The notes under the pieces were generated by a model. The model was given only the letters and a program-made list of their open reading frames with translations, did no database searches and was not told the DNA's origin. Source: Gammaproteobacteria bacterium (GTDB taxonomy: Bacteria > Pseudomonadota > Gammaproteobacteria > Pseudomonadales > Cellvibrionaceae). Taken from it: a DNA stretch of 64,000 nt. Made by a program: the position numbers and the translations under genes. Position 1 is the stretch's first letter. The number at the start of each line of letters is the position of its first letter. The stretch lies in NCBI GenBank assembly GCA_004173475.1, contig SEBU01000002.1, forward strand, positions 558,001 through 622,000. The letters are read 5' to 3'. Shown here piece by piece: positions 35,868 to 43,380 of the stretch.

Positions 35868-37922
35868 TTATTTGAGCAAGGACAATACTTGTTGTGGGCG
35901 CGCATTGGATTGCGCCAACATTGCCGTTGCTGCCTGTTGCAGTACTTGCGCACGACTCATAGCAGCGGTTTCGGCGGCGAAATCTGCATCTACAATACGT
36001 GACCGTGATGCTGATGTTTTTTCCGAAACGTTAGCCAGGTTGTTGACGGTGAACTCAAGTCGGTTGTTGATCGCACCCAACTGTGAACGAACATCGTTAA
36101 TGGTGGTTAATGCATTATCGATAACAGCAATTGCTTTGGCTGCTTTGGCTTGCGTGTCAATCGAAATCGATTTAATTGCTGTTCCAAAAGAACCTTCAGC
36201 CGTTGCGTTGGTTTCAAGTAACCCAACCTCAGCCGCTAATGCATTTGGTCCCAGCTTCACGCTCACAGGCGAGCCGTTTGAACTTACTAATTTAATACCG
36301 CCATCAACTGTGTCACCCGATACGACCGTCGCTGATGTTGTGCTGTTGGAGGCCTGCAATGTAGCAATGTTGGTACCGTCACCCAAACCAGTCGCCACCG
36401 CACCCGCTGCACCGTCAGAGAAACTGATTGAGGAAACGTTGCCTTCCAGCACCACGCGTGTTCCTAACAAACTGGCATGAACACCGGTTTGGTTAGTTAA
36501 AGCATTAAACGTGTCTACCACGTCCGCAATATTAGTAGCTGCCAATAAACTGACTGACACACCATTCATTTCAAACGTAGTCGCTAATGCAGTGACATCG
36601 ACGCCGTTAAAATCTAGAGTTGCAGACGAGAACGATTGCGCGGTTACACCCGTATCGCCTTGCTTTGCATTAATCGCATTAATTTTACCGGCCAAACTAT
36701 CGGTGTTTTTGTTATCAATAACCACACCATTAATAGTCACATCACCCACATTCCAGCCAGTGTTAGCGCTAATACCTACACCGTTAACTTGGCCTGCGGT
36801 TGTATTTTCTCTAAAGCCCAGCGCAGCAAGTTGCGCGAGATTACCGGTAGCACCGCGAGTAATTGTGATTGGATCATCGTGTTCAGCTTTCAATACGAGC
36901 TTAGCAGTCGTAGTAGTACCGTTCAATGACGTACCGGACGCGTTCGCCAAGTCAGCAATTGCAATTGACGCAACATTATTCGCAGTAATACTCAGCTTTC
37001 CATTTTCGCTGATAGTGGCATCAATTAATCCACCACCTTGATCATTCAACTTATCAGCAAGTTCTTTCAAGGTTTGCGTATTTGCTACTTGAACTGTGGT
37101 GGTAGTTCCATCCAACTTATTGATAGTCACAGTAAACACATCACCAGCATCCAACACACCCGTGCCAGAATCAGCTGATTCCGCTTGTGCGAGAGTAGAT
37201 GCATCCACACCCAGAACGTTTTTGTTGATTAGATCCAACAAATCCTGAGCGGTGTCAGTAGCACCGTTAAAAGATTCATCACTTTTAACCAACGACTGAC
37301 CGTTAATTAAAATATTGTTTTCTGCAAGCACTCCAACGTTCGGTGCAGCACCGGTAGTGAAGCGTGCCAGGGTCATTGGTGAACCTAACATGTCTACACT
37401 CAAGCTGCCCATACCTAGCGTTTTAGCGTCCATCGCTGGAATTTTCATCGTGATGGTTTGGCCTGCATCAGCACCCACTTGCAAATCAACTTTGCCAAGT
37501 GAACCGTCTAAAAGTTTTTGGCCGTTAAAGGAAGTCGATTTTCCGATACGATCTAGCTCTGATATAAGCTGTTGAACTTCAGCGTCCAATGTTTTGCGAT
37601 CAGAATCTGAATAAATACCGTTCGCGGATTGAATAGAAAGTTCGCGGATACGTTGCAGAATGTTGGTGGTTTCTGCTAACGCACCTTCCGCTGTTTGAAT
37701 CAGCGATACGCCGTCGTTGGCGTTACGAATCGCTTGATCAAGGCCGCGAATTTGCGAAGTCATGCGGTTGGAAATTGCCAAACCGGCAGCATCGTCTTTT
37801 GCTGAGTTGATGCGTTGGCCCGATGACAAACGTTCGGTTGCTTTATCTAAGGCGCCACCAGAATTCATCAATTGACGCTGAGAGTTCAGAGACGCAACGT
37901 TGGTGTTAATAACTAAAGACAT
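35868..37922 (-). CDS. fliC: Flagellin (distal copy, sigma-54-type promoter)
   Basis: A 684-residue filament subunit. The conserved D0/D1 ends are complete: [20 protein letters not shown], then [20 protein letters not shown] near 32-51, and the C-terminal arm from about 580 ending [11 protein letters not shown]. The exposed middle part (about 180-580) is far larger than in E. coli FliC (498 residues) and contains at least two flagellin-IN-like units, near 393-428 and 450-484. The other flagellin has the same plan with diverged middle sequence. GGAG precedes the ATG. A -24/-12 promoter lies 160 bp upstream, unlike the sigma-28 promoter of its sister, so the two are probably made at different stages. 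Confidence 0.95.
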   Translation of the reverse strand: MSLVINTNVASLNSQRQLMNSGGALDKATERLSSGQRINSAKDDAAGLAISNRMTSQIRGLDQAIRNANDGVSLIQTAEGALAETTNILQRIRELSIQSANGIYSDSDRKTLDAEVQQLISELDRIGKSTSFNGQKLLDGSLGKVDLQVGADAGQTITMKIPAMDAKTLGMGSLSVDMLGSPMTLARFTTGAAPNVGVLAENNILINGQSLVKSDESFNGATDTAQDLLDLINKNVLGVDASTLAQAESADSGTGVLDAGDVFTVTINKLDGTTTTVQVANTQTLKELADKLNDQGGGLIDATISENGKLSITANNVASIAIADLANASGTSLNGTTTTAKLVLKAEHDDPITITRGATGNLAQLAALGFRENTTAGQVNGVGISANTGWNVGDVTINGVVIDNKNTDSLAGKINAINAKQGDTGVTAQSFSSATLDFNGVDVTALATTFEMNGVSVSLLAATNIADVVDTFNALTNQTGVHASLLGTRVVLEGNVSSISFSDGAAGAVATGLGDGTNIATLQASNSTTSATVVSGDTVDGGIKLVSSNGSPVSVKLGPNALAAEVGLLETNATAEGSFGTAIKSISIDTQAKAAKAIAVIDNALTTINDVRSQLGAINNRLEFTVNNLANVSEKTSASRSRIVDADFAAETAAMSRAQVLQQAATAMLAQSNARPQQVLSLLK

Positions 37923-37966
37923 GATATATCTCCTAAAGATTTTTCCTGCTCGGAGTCTTCACTCTT

Positions 37967-37992
37967 TGCGACAAGTCATTTGATGAAGCCTG
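37967..37992 (-). promoter_or_regulatory. Shared flagellin leader motif, copy 1
   Basis: On the minus strand CAGGCTTCATCAAATGACTT, running on to GTCGCA, within the 5' leader of the distal flagellin. It matches the proximal flagellin leader at almost every position (variants C/T at two sites), while the surrounding leader differs. It is a candidate translational or stability element. Confidence 0.55.
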
Positions 37993-38082
37993 CACAGAAC
38001 TTCAAAACTTCATGGCAAACCCTGCAACAATCAATTCAACTTGGGCGTCAGGATTTTGTTACTACTTTGCCTAAATGAGGTT

Positions 38083-38099
38083 TTGCACAGACTGTGCCA
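38083..38099 (-). promoter_or_regulatory. Sigma-54 promoter of distal flagellin
   Basis: On the minus strand TGGCACAGTCTGTGCAA: GG and GC are separated by exactly 10 nt, as in the -24/-12 consensus TGGCAC-N5-TTGC. It also forms an inverted repeat GCACAG-A-CTGTGC. It lies about 160 bp before the start codon, leaving a leader of about 145 nt. Confidence 0.75.
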
Positions 38100-38158
38100 A
38101 AAACAATCAAATACATTGCAACGAAAAATTCTTTCGGGATTTCCACATCAAAAAAAAT

Positions 38159-38193
38159 AAAAAAAGGGCTAGCCGAAGCTAACCCTTTTTTTT
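38159..38193 (-). terminator. Terminator after flaG
   Basis: AAAAAGGGCTAGC, loop CGAA, then GCTAACCCTTTTTTTT, with one internal mismatch. It lies 43 nt past the flaG stop, so the distal flagellin must use its own promoter. Confidence 0.88.
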
Positions 38194-38235
38194 AAAACAC
38201 TTACTTTTCTAACTAAAAAACTACCTTAAACAGCT

Positions 38236-38613
38236 CTAGGCTTGCGCGCTGAATAAATGCAAAGAACCTTCAGAATCCGTGCTGCGCGCGAGTTTCAAGA
38301 AGGTTTCATCCGGAATTTGGCGAATCACTTGTTGTGTAGAACGATCCAACACTTTTACAACTGTCGCGCCTGCATCACGGTCGTAACTAAAATGTAAATC
38401 GCGTTGGGTAGATTGAATAAATTTATTCATATCGGCCACTGCGGCTTCAACATTTTCTTGCATTACTTTTAAATCCTGGCGCTGAACTTTTGCCGCTTCC
38501 GATGGATGTGGCAAGGTATTGCCGCTTACGGTCTCTTTACCAGCGGCAACATTTCCTGAAACCGCCGATTTTATCGGAGTTGGAGCTGCTGCTGGTTGGT
38601 TAATACTGTTCAT
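38236..38613 (-). CDS. flaG: FlaG family flagellar protein
   Basis: A 125-residue protein with a Pro/Ala-rich N-terminal half and a FlaG domain (about residues 55-120) containing FSYDRDAGATVVKVLDRSTQQ followed by VIRQIPDE, which defines the family. FlaG limits filament length in Vibrio and Pseudomonas relatives by an unknown mechanism. GAGGGCGAG precedes the ATG. It lies between two flagellin genes, a common arrangement in polar flagellar loci, and is probably reached by partial read-through past a hairpin at 38634-38661. Confidence 0.93.
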   Translation of the reverse strand: MNSINQPAAAPTPIKSAVSGNVAAGKETVSGNTLPHPSEAAKVQRQDLKVMQENVEAAVADMNKFIQSTQRDLHFSYDRDAGATVVKVLDRSTQQVIRQIPDETFLKLARSTDSEGSLHLFSAQA

Positions 38614-38633
38614 AATCTCGCCCTCATGAAATT

Positions 38634-38661
38634 ATCGCCGGGGAAAAACTCCACCGGCGAT
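38634..38661 (-). terminator. Hairpin between proximal flagellin and flaG, possible attenuator
   Basis: A perfect 8-bp stem (ATCGCCGG against CCGGCGAT) with a 12-nt loop. On the minus strand it lies 11 nt after the flagellin stop and is followed only by a weak AATTT run. It may cut flaG expression to a fraction of flagellin expression or stabilise the flagellin mRNA. Confidence 0.55.
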
Positions 38662-38672
38662 TCCTAATCAAA

Positions 38673-40733
38673 TTATCTCAAGAGTGACAACACGTTTTGT
38701 GGACGTTGATTTGCTTGAGCCAACATTGCGGTTGCGGCTTGTTGCAATACGGTTGCACGACTCAGGCTAGCAGTTTCAGAAGCAAAGTCAGCATCCATGA
38801 TACGTGAACGAGCTGCTGTGGTTTTCTCTGAAATACTTGACAGGTTAGATACGGTGAAGTCCAGGCGGTTGTTTACAGCACCGAGGCTAGCACGTGTATC
38901 GTTGATAGTTGTCAAAGCATTGTCGATTACTTTAATGGCTTTTTGAGCGTTAGCTTGCGTGTCAATGCTCACAGAAGCAATCGCAGCACCGAAGGAACCA
39001 CTGGCCAATGAGTTGGAATCAATCAAACCTGATTTAGTGGCGGCAGCAGTGTCTTTGTGTGAAACACTGATTGGGTTACCACTCTCGCTCGTAAGTTTGA
39101 TACCACCATTTGCAATTGTCACAGCACCCGCAGCAATAGTAGTTGAGGTTGTAGTATCTGTACCAGCTTCAGCCCATTTAGCCACTGCAGAGTTACCATC
39201 TGCCAGTGCGGTAGCTGCGTCGGTAGCACCTGTTGCATCCATACCTAAAGAAATTTGTGCGACATTACCTTCTAATAGGATGCGAGTTCCTGAAACAGTG
39301 GCAGTGACACCAGTTTTATCAGTTACAGCGTTAAAGTTAGCTGCTACTGCACTTAAATCTGTAGGGTTAGCAGCGATAGTTACATCAACACCGTTAAGAC
39401 CAAAAGTACCACCTGCCAAAGTTGTTACTTGAACAGGACTAAAATCCAGAACTGCTGATGAGAATGCTGATGCTTTTACGCCAGTTTGGTCAGAAACGGC
39501 ATTAATTGCTTTTACCTTATCTGCCAAGCCGCCGCTGTTACTTACACCAACCGCAACACCATTAATTTTCAAATCCCCGACAGCAAAAGCGACTGCGTCT
39601 ACTTTAGTGCCTTCGATAGTGCCAGCCGTGTTATTTTCTTTAAAGCCGAGTTTACCAAGTTGTTCAATAGTACCGCTTGCTCCGCGAGCAACAGTTACTG
39701 GATCACCATTGTCCGCTTTCAATACTAATTTAGCCAAACCTTCAGTAGCACTAGTAATACCTGTACCACCTGCGGCTGCCGCATCAGTTACAGTAATACT
39801 AGTCACGTTTTCTGCTGTAATACTCAACTTACCTTCATCACTGATAGTGGCGCTTATTTTACCAAGTCCACCAGCGTTAAGTTTTTCAGCCAATTCTTTT
39901 AAACTGCTGGTGTTATTCACAGAAATAGAAGTTGTTTGACCGTCTAAACCAACAACATCCACCTTAAAGGTTTGTGCTGAGGTCACGATACCTGTACCTA
40001 CGGTACTTGATTTAACTTCTGCAACCGTAGAGGCAGTTACTCCGTTGACATTTTTGTTGATCTTCTCAATTAACTTTTCCATCTTATCAGTACCACCAGT
40101 CCAGGTTTCACCGGCAGCCATGATGGATTGACCATTAATTAAAACATCACCTTCTTTGAATTTCGTTGTACCAGCAATAACTGTGGTTGCCGCACCCATC
40201 AAATCAACGCTGGTTGAGCCCATACCCAGAGTTTTTGCATCTGTTGCGGCAATTTTGAAGCTGATAGTTTGGTTAGCTTCAGCACCTACTTGCAAACTTA
40301 CATTGCCCAACTTACCGTCCAACAAATTTTGGCCGTTGAATGAAGTTGATTTAGCGATACGATCCAATTCAGCTACAAGTTGTTTGCTTTCAGCGTTCAG
40401 TGTTGCACGGTCGCTGTTGCTGTAAATACCGTTCGAAGATTGAACCGCTAGTTCACGCATACGTTGCAGAATGTTAGTGGTTTCTGCCAAAGCACCTTCA
40501 GCGGTTTGAATAAGAGACACACCGTCGTTTGCGTTACGAACTGCTTGGTCAAGACCACGAACTTGCGAAGTCATACGGTTTGCAATTGCCAAACCTGCTG
40601 CGTCGTCTTTTGCTGAGTTTACGCGCATACCTGAAGACAAACGCTCAGTAGAACGGTCAAGAGTTGCACCTGATGACATCAATTGACGTTGAGCATTCAA
40701 TGACGCGGTGTTTGTGTTGATAATTAAAGCCAT
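38673..40733 (-). CDS. fliC: Flagellin (proximal copy, sigma-28 promoter)
   Basis: A 686-residue filament subunit, closely matching the distal flagellin at both ends ([41 protein letters not shown] terminus ending RPQNVLSLLR). The exposed middle part, about 400 residues, is again unusually long, with flagellin-IN-like units (DLKINGVAV... and FGLNGVDVTIA...). The ATG at 40733 with GGAG upstream is clearly right; the frame extends 17 codons further without family similarity. A sigma-28 promoter lies about 100 bp upstream. The FliT-like gene lies upstream and flaG downstream. Confidence 0.95.
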   Translation of the reverse strand: MALIINTNTASLNAQRQLMSSGATLDRSTERLSSGMRVNSAKDDAAGLAIANRMTSQVRGLDQAVRNANDGVSLIQTAEGALAETTNILQRMRELAVQSSNGIYSNSDRATLNAESKQLVAELDRIAKSTSFNGQNLLDGKLGNVSLQVGAEANQTISFKIAATDAKTLGMGSTSVDLMGAATTVIAGTTKFKEGDVLINGQSIMAAGETWTGGTDKMEKLIEKINKNVNGVTASTVAEVKSSTVGTGIVTSAQTFKVDVVGLDGQTTSISVNNTSSLKELAEKLNAGGLGKISATISDEGKLSITAENVTSITVTDAAAAGGTGITSATEGLAKLVLKADNGDPVTVARGASGTIEQLGKLGFKENNTAGTIEGTKVDAVAFAVGDLKINGVAVGVSNSGGLADKVKAINAVSDQTGVKASAFSSAVLDFSPVQVTTLAGGTFGLNGVDVTIAANPTDLSAVAANFNAVTDKTGVTATVSGTRILLEGNVAQISLGMDATGATDAATALADGNSAVAKWAEAGTDTTTSTTIAAGAVTIANGGIKLTSESGNPISVSHKDTAAATKSGLIDSNSLASGSFGAAIASVSIDTQANAQKAIKVIDNALTTINDTRASLGAVNNRLDFTVSNLSSISEKTTAARSRIMDADFASETASLSRATVLQQAATAMLAQANQRPQNVLSLLR

Positions 40734-40777
40734 GATGAATCTCCTAAAGGTGATTTTATGTCTACAGGTAAAACGCT

Positions 40778-40802
40778 GTAGCAAGTCGTTTGGTGAAGCC
40801 TG
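40778..40802 (-). promoter_or_regulatory. Shared flagellin leader motif, copy 2
   Basis: On the minus strand CAGGCTTCACCAAACGACTT, then GCTAC, within the leader of the proximal flagellin, at the same place relative to the start codon as copy 1 (about 45 nt upstream). Confidence 0.55.
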
Positions 40803-40833
40803 AAACAGTCTGCTATCAGCACTTCTGTTAAGG

Positions 40834-40860
40834 TTATCGCCCGACTTATCACTTGCTTGA
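40834..40860 (-). promoter_or_regulatory. Sigma-28 promoter of proximal flagellin
   Basis: On the minus strand TCAAGCAA, 11 nt, GGCGATAA, close to the FliA consensus with exact spacing. The leader to the ATG is about 95 nt. Confidence 0.8.
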
Positions 40861-40959
40861 GGAGATTTTTATATAAAACTTAAATCATTTATTGCGGAAT
40901 TCGACATTAAGTAGTGCGGTTTGTTATAAAAACATCGAATTTAAAAAACTTTCGTCAAT

Positions 40960-41286
40960 CTACTGTCCATACGCATTTAAAGCTTTCCCGGACTGCACAA
41001 TCTGACGTAACTCTGACGCGATTTTGTCGCGTTGCAACGTAGTGTGCGCATTAAGATCGTCGTTCATTACTTGGATTTTTGCGATGAGAGCTTTCGCTTC
41101 ATCAACCAAAGCTGCATCTTGAATAGCTTTTAAATAAACATCGTCGTTCAAAAATGTCACGTGTTGTTGGTAATTAGATGCCGCGGCATCTAACTCTTCC
41201 CACTGCTGAGCTTCCGCTAAATCTAACAGTGCTTCAGCACGCTCAAGAATTTCCTGCAGGGGCTTTAGAAGTTCATTGTTATCCAT
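40960..41286 (-). CDS. fliT: FliT-like flagellar chaperone
   Basis: A 108-residue acidic, all-helical protein (MDNNELLKPLQEILERAEAL...) with the helix pattern and size of FliT, the export chaperone of the filament cap FliD. No single motif is diagnostic, so the call rests on size, helicity, acidity and position between flgL and the flagellin. In most polar loci fliT-like genes lie with fliS behind fliD; here it lies upstream of flagellin. A terminator before it separates it from flgL, so it likely has its own promoter or depends on read-through. Confidence 0.65.
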   Translation of the reverse strand: MDNNELLKPLQEILERAEALLDLAEAQQWEELDAAASNYQQHVTFLNDDVYLKAIQDAALVDEAKALIAKIQVMNDDLNAHTTLQRDKIASELRQIVQSGKALNAYGQ

Positions 41287-41309
41287 GATCGTTACCTGAT
41301 GGGATATTT

Positions 41310-41343
41310 AAAAAATACTAAGCTGCAACAAGTGCAGCTTAGT
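41310..41343 (-). terminator. Terminator after flgL
   Basis: An 11-bp perfect stem (ACTAAGCTGCA against TGCAGCTTAGT) with loop of 5 nt, followed on the minus strand by ATTTTTT. It lies 55 nt past the flgL stop and ends the long flgF-flgL transcript. Confidence 0.88.
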
Positions 41344-41397
41344 TAACAAAATAGATGAAAATATCGAGCCAATAGCTTATGAAAAGTAAGCAACTGG

Positions 41398-43344
41398 TTA
41401 CATATATTTAAATAAACTGAGATCACTTATTTTAATAAAGCTTTGTTGCGCAGCACTTAATACAAAAGTTTGCATTTGCAAGCGCGTTGATGCTTCAGCA
41501 TAATCCAAATCTTCTAACTGCGACAAAACTTTCTTACTGTTAAGCTCGATATCCAAATTTAAATCCTGCGTGCTCTGCAACATATTTTGCCGCGCGCCCA
41601 CGTCACCTTGTACAGATGCAATATTCGTCATCACATTATCAAGGTTAGCAAGTGTTTTGGCGACCATTTTGGCCAAGTCATCTTTACCTTGCTGAGTGCC
41701 AACTAAATTTTTCATAGCTTCGCTAAAGCGCGACACAGTTGTTAATAAACCTTGTGTCTTCGTTGACTCAATAACAAATTTATCGCCGGGAACTGCCAAA
41801 ACTCCTTGCGATGATGTTGTGCCATTGCCAGCAATACCCATTGCCGCATAAACATTCGCGTTGCCATTTGAAATAGTGATCGCTGAATTATTTATTGATG
41901 ACAAACCCGCCGGAGTTGCAACTACACCCAGTTTCGCCAAAGCGAGTGAATTAGTGGAATTATTAAACGCGGCTGCAAGACTCGCAGCGTCTGTTACATT
42001 AGTATTTAACGAAATAGTTTCGGTTTTTCCATTCACCGTAATATTAACCGTCGCGGGAGTCGCCGAAAAATCAAAGGGTGCGGCAACAAAAGGAATATTA
42101 GGTGACGTACTACCTGTGCCTTGTGTTCCTATTCCGGTGACTGCATCAGTGTTTGCCGTACCATTTTTTACTGTGATATTTAAACCAGTAGGCGACGAGA
42201 ATCCACTCGCAGAAACTGTGATGCCCAAATTTTGTAATTTCCTAAAATTGGCGGCAGCGGACGTGGATGCATTCGCAGGAAGATCATAGAATGCTTGCGC
42301 ACCACCACCTAAGGCTGTGATTAAATTATTTAAACTATCAGCACCTGCATTCGTCGTAATGTTTTGATCTAGCGTTAGGCGTTCGGTAACACCGCCAACA
42401 CTTATCTCAATGGTGGATGAATTTCCCACACCTGAAAAATCTGTTGCCGTAAATGTTCCTAACGGAATACTCGCGGGCTTGGCTGCAGCACCCGCATAAG
42501 GGATTCCAGAAATGGCAAACTTCGCCCCATTTATTTTTATGTCCTGTCCTGTTACGTAGAGTTGTTTGTCGATTAAAACTTTTCCAGTCGCGCGCTCGGT
42601 AACAGTGAAGTTGGGGAAAGATGGGCTGACCGCTGAGTTGGAATTAAATGTTACCAACATATCTTCAGGAAATAATTTATCAAATTCCGCCTGGTCGTAA
42701 ACATCACCAATACTGATAACCGCCGGTGGGTTTGATTGGTTGGTAGCGCTCGCGCTGGTGTTAAAGGTATTGTTGCTACTGGGAATATCCATAAATATTT
42801 TTTTCCCAGAATCGCTTACCGCCACATTCACGGTAGTAGATGCCTGTACATACAGCTGACCTTCATCACCTTTATAAGAATAGTTTCCTCCACCATTGCT
42901 AACAAAAGGTTGGGTCTCGCTTTGGAATCCGGCGAAAATATATTGGCCAGATGCATTGCGTGTGTTTTGCAAATTTACCAGTTCGTTTAAACGACTATCA
43001 ACTTCAGAGGCTATTGCTTTGTAATCCGATGATGTTAATACCGCCGTGTTACCGGCATTAACGGCTAATTCTTTTATGCGTTGAATAAGTGTCACTACTG
43101 ATTGCAAAGTAGTATCTTCGAGCGTCAAATTATTATTTGCGCTATCAATATTTTTCCCGAATTGAGTTGTACGAGCCAACTCTTGATTCAACATTAAAAT
43201 TCCTGTCGCTGCGACCGGATCATCCGCAGGAGATAGCACGCGTTTACCGCTTGATATTTGCTGGTTAGTTTTATCAACAGCGACCTGCGCATCACGCATG
43301 CCAATATTGGCAATGTTATAAACTTGTGAAGTAGATACACGCAT
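41398..43344 (-). CDS. flgL: Flagellar hook-filament junction protein FlgL
   Basis: A 648-residue junction protein (HAP3), twice the 317 residues of E. coli FlgL. N-terminal residues 1-140 (MRVSTSQVYNIANIGMRDAQ; RVLSPADDPVAATGIL) and the C-terminal 100 residues match the family. The excess is in the middle, where two related units lie at about 312-405 and 433-504, each with a G-x-TE-x-(L/I)-x-L start and an NG-x-AN end, indicating an internal duplication. It follows flgK by 37 nt and is the last gene before a strong terminator. Confidence 0.93.
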   Translation of the reverse strand: MRVSTSQVYNIANIGMRDAQVAVDKTNQQISSGKRVLSPADDPVAATGILMLNQELARTTQFGKNIDSANNNLTLEDTTLQSVVTLIQRIKELAVNAGNTAVLTSSDYKAIASEVDSRLNELVNLQNTRNASGQYIFAGFQSETQPFVSNGGGNYSYKGDEGQLYVQASTTVNVAVSDSGKKIFMDIPSSNNTFNTSASATNQSNPPAVISIGDVYDQAEFDKLFPEDMLVTFNSNSAVSPSFPNFTVTERATGKVLIDKQLYVTGQDIKINGAKFAISGIPYAGAAAKPASIPLGTFTATDFSGVGNSSTIEISVGGVTERLTLDQNITTNAGADSLNNLITALGGGAQAFYDLPANASTSAAANFRKLQNLGITVSASGFSSPTGLNITVKNGTANTDAVTGIGTQGTGSTSPNIPFVAAPFDFSATPATVNITVNGKTETISLNTNVTDAASLAAAFNNSTNSLALAKLGVVATPAGLSSINNSAITISNGNANVYAAMGIAGNGTTSSQGVLAVPGDKFVIESTKTQGLLTTVSRFSEAMKNLVGTQQGKDDLAKMVAKTLANLDNVMTNIASVQGDVGARQNMLQSTQDLNLDIELNSKKVLSQLEDLDYAEASTRLQMQTFVLSAAQQSFIKISDLSLFKYM

Positions 43345-43380
43345 GGTAATTCTCCGTTAAAACTTCAATAGCAAAAATGC

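Noticed and set aside
36511-37041. 176-residue plus-strand frame within the flagellin gene, and similar long antisense frames in other axial genes
   Set aside because: Antisense shadows produced by the Ala/Thr/Val-rich composition and codon bias of the real genes.
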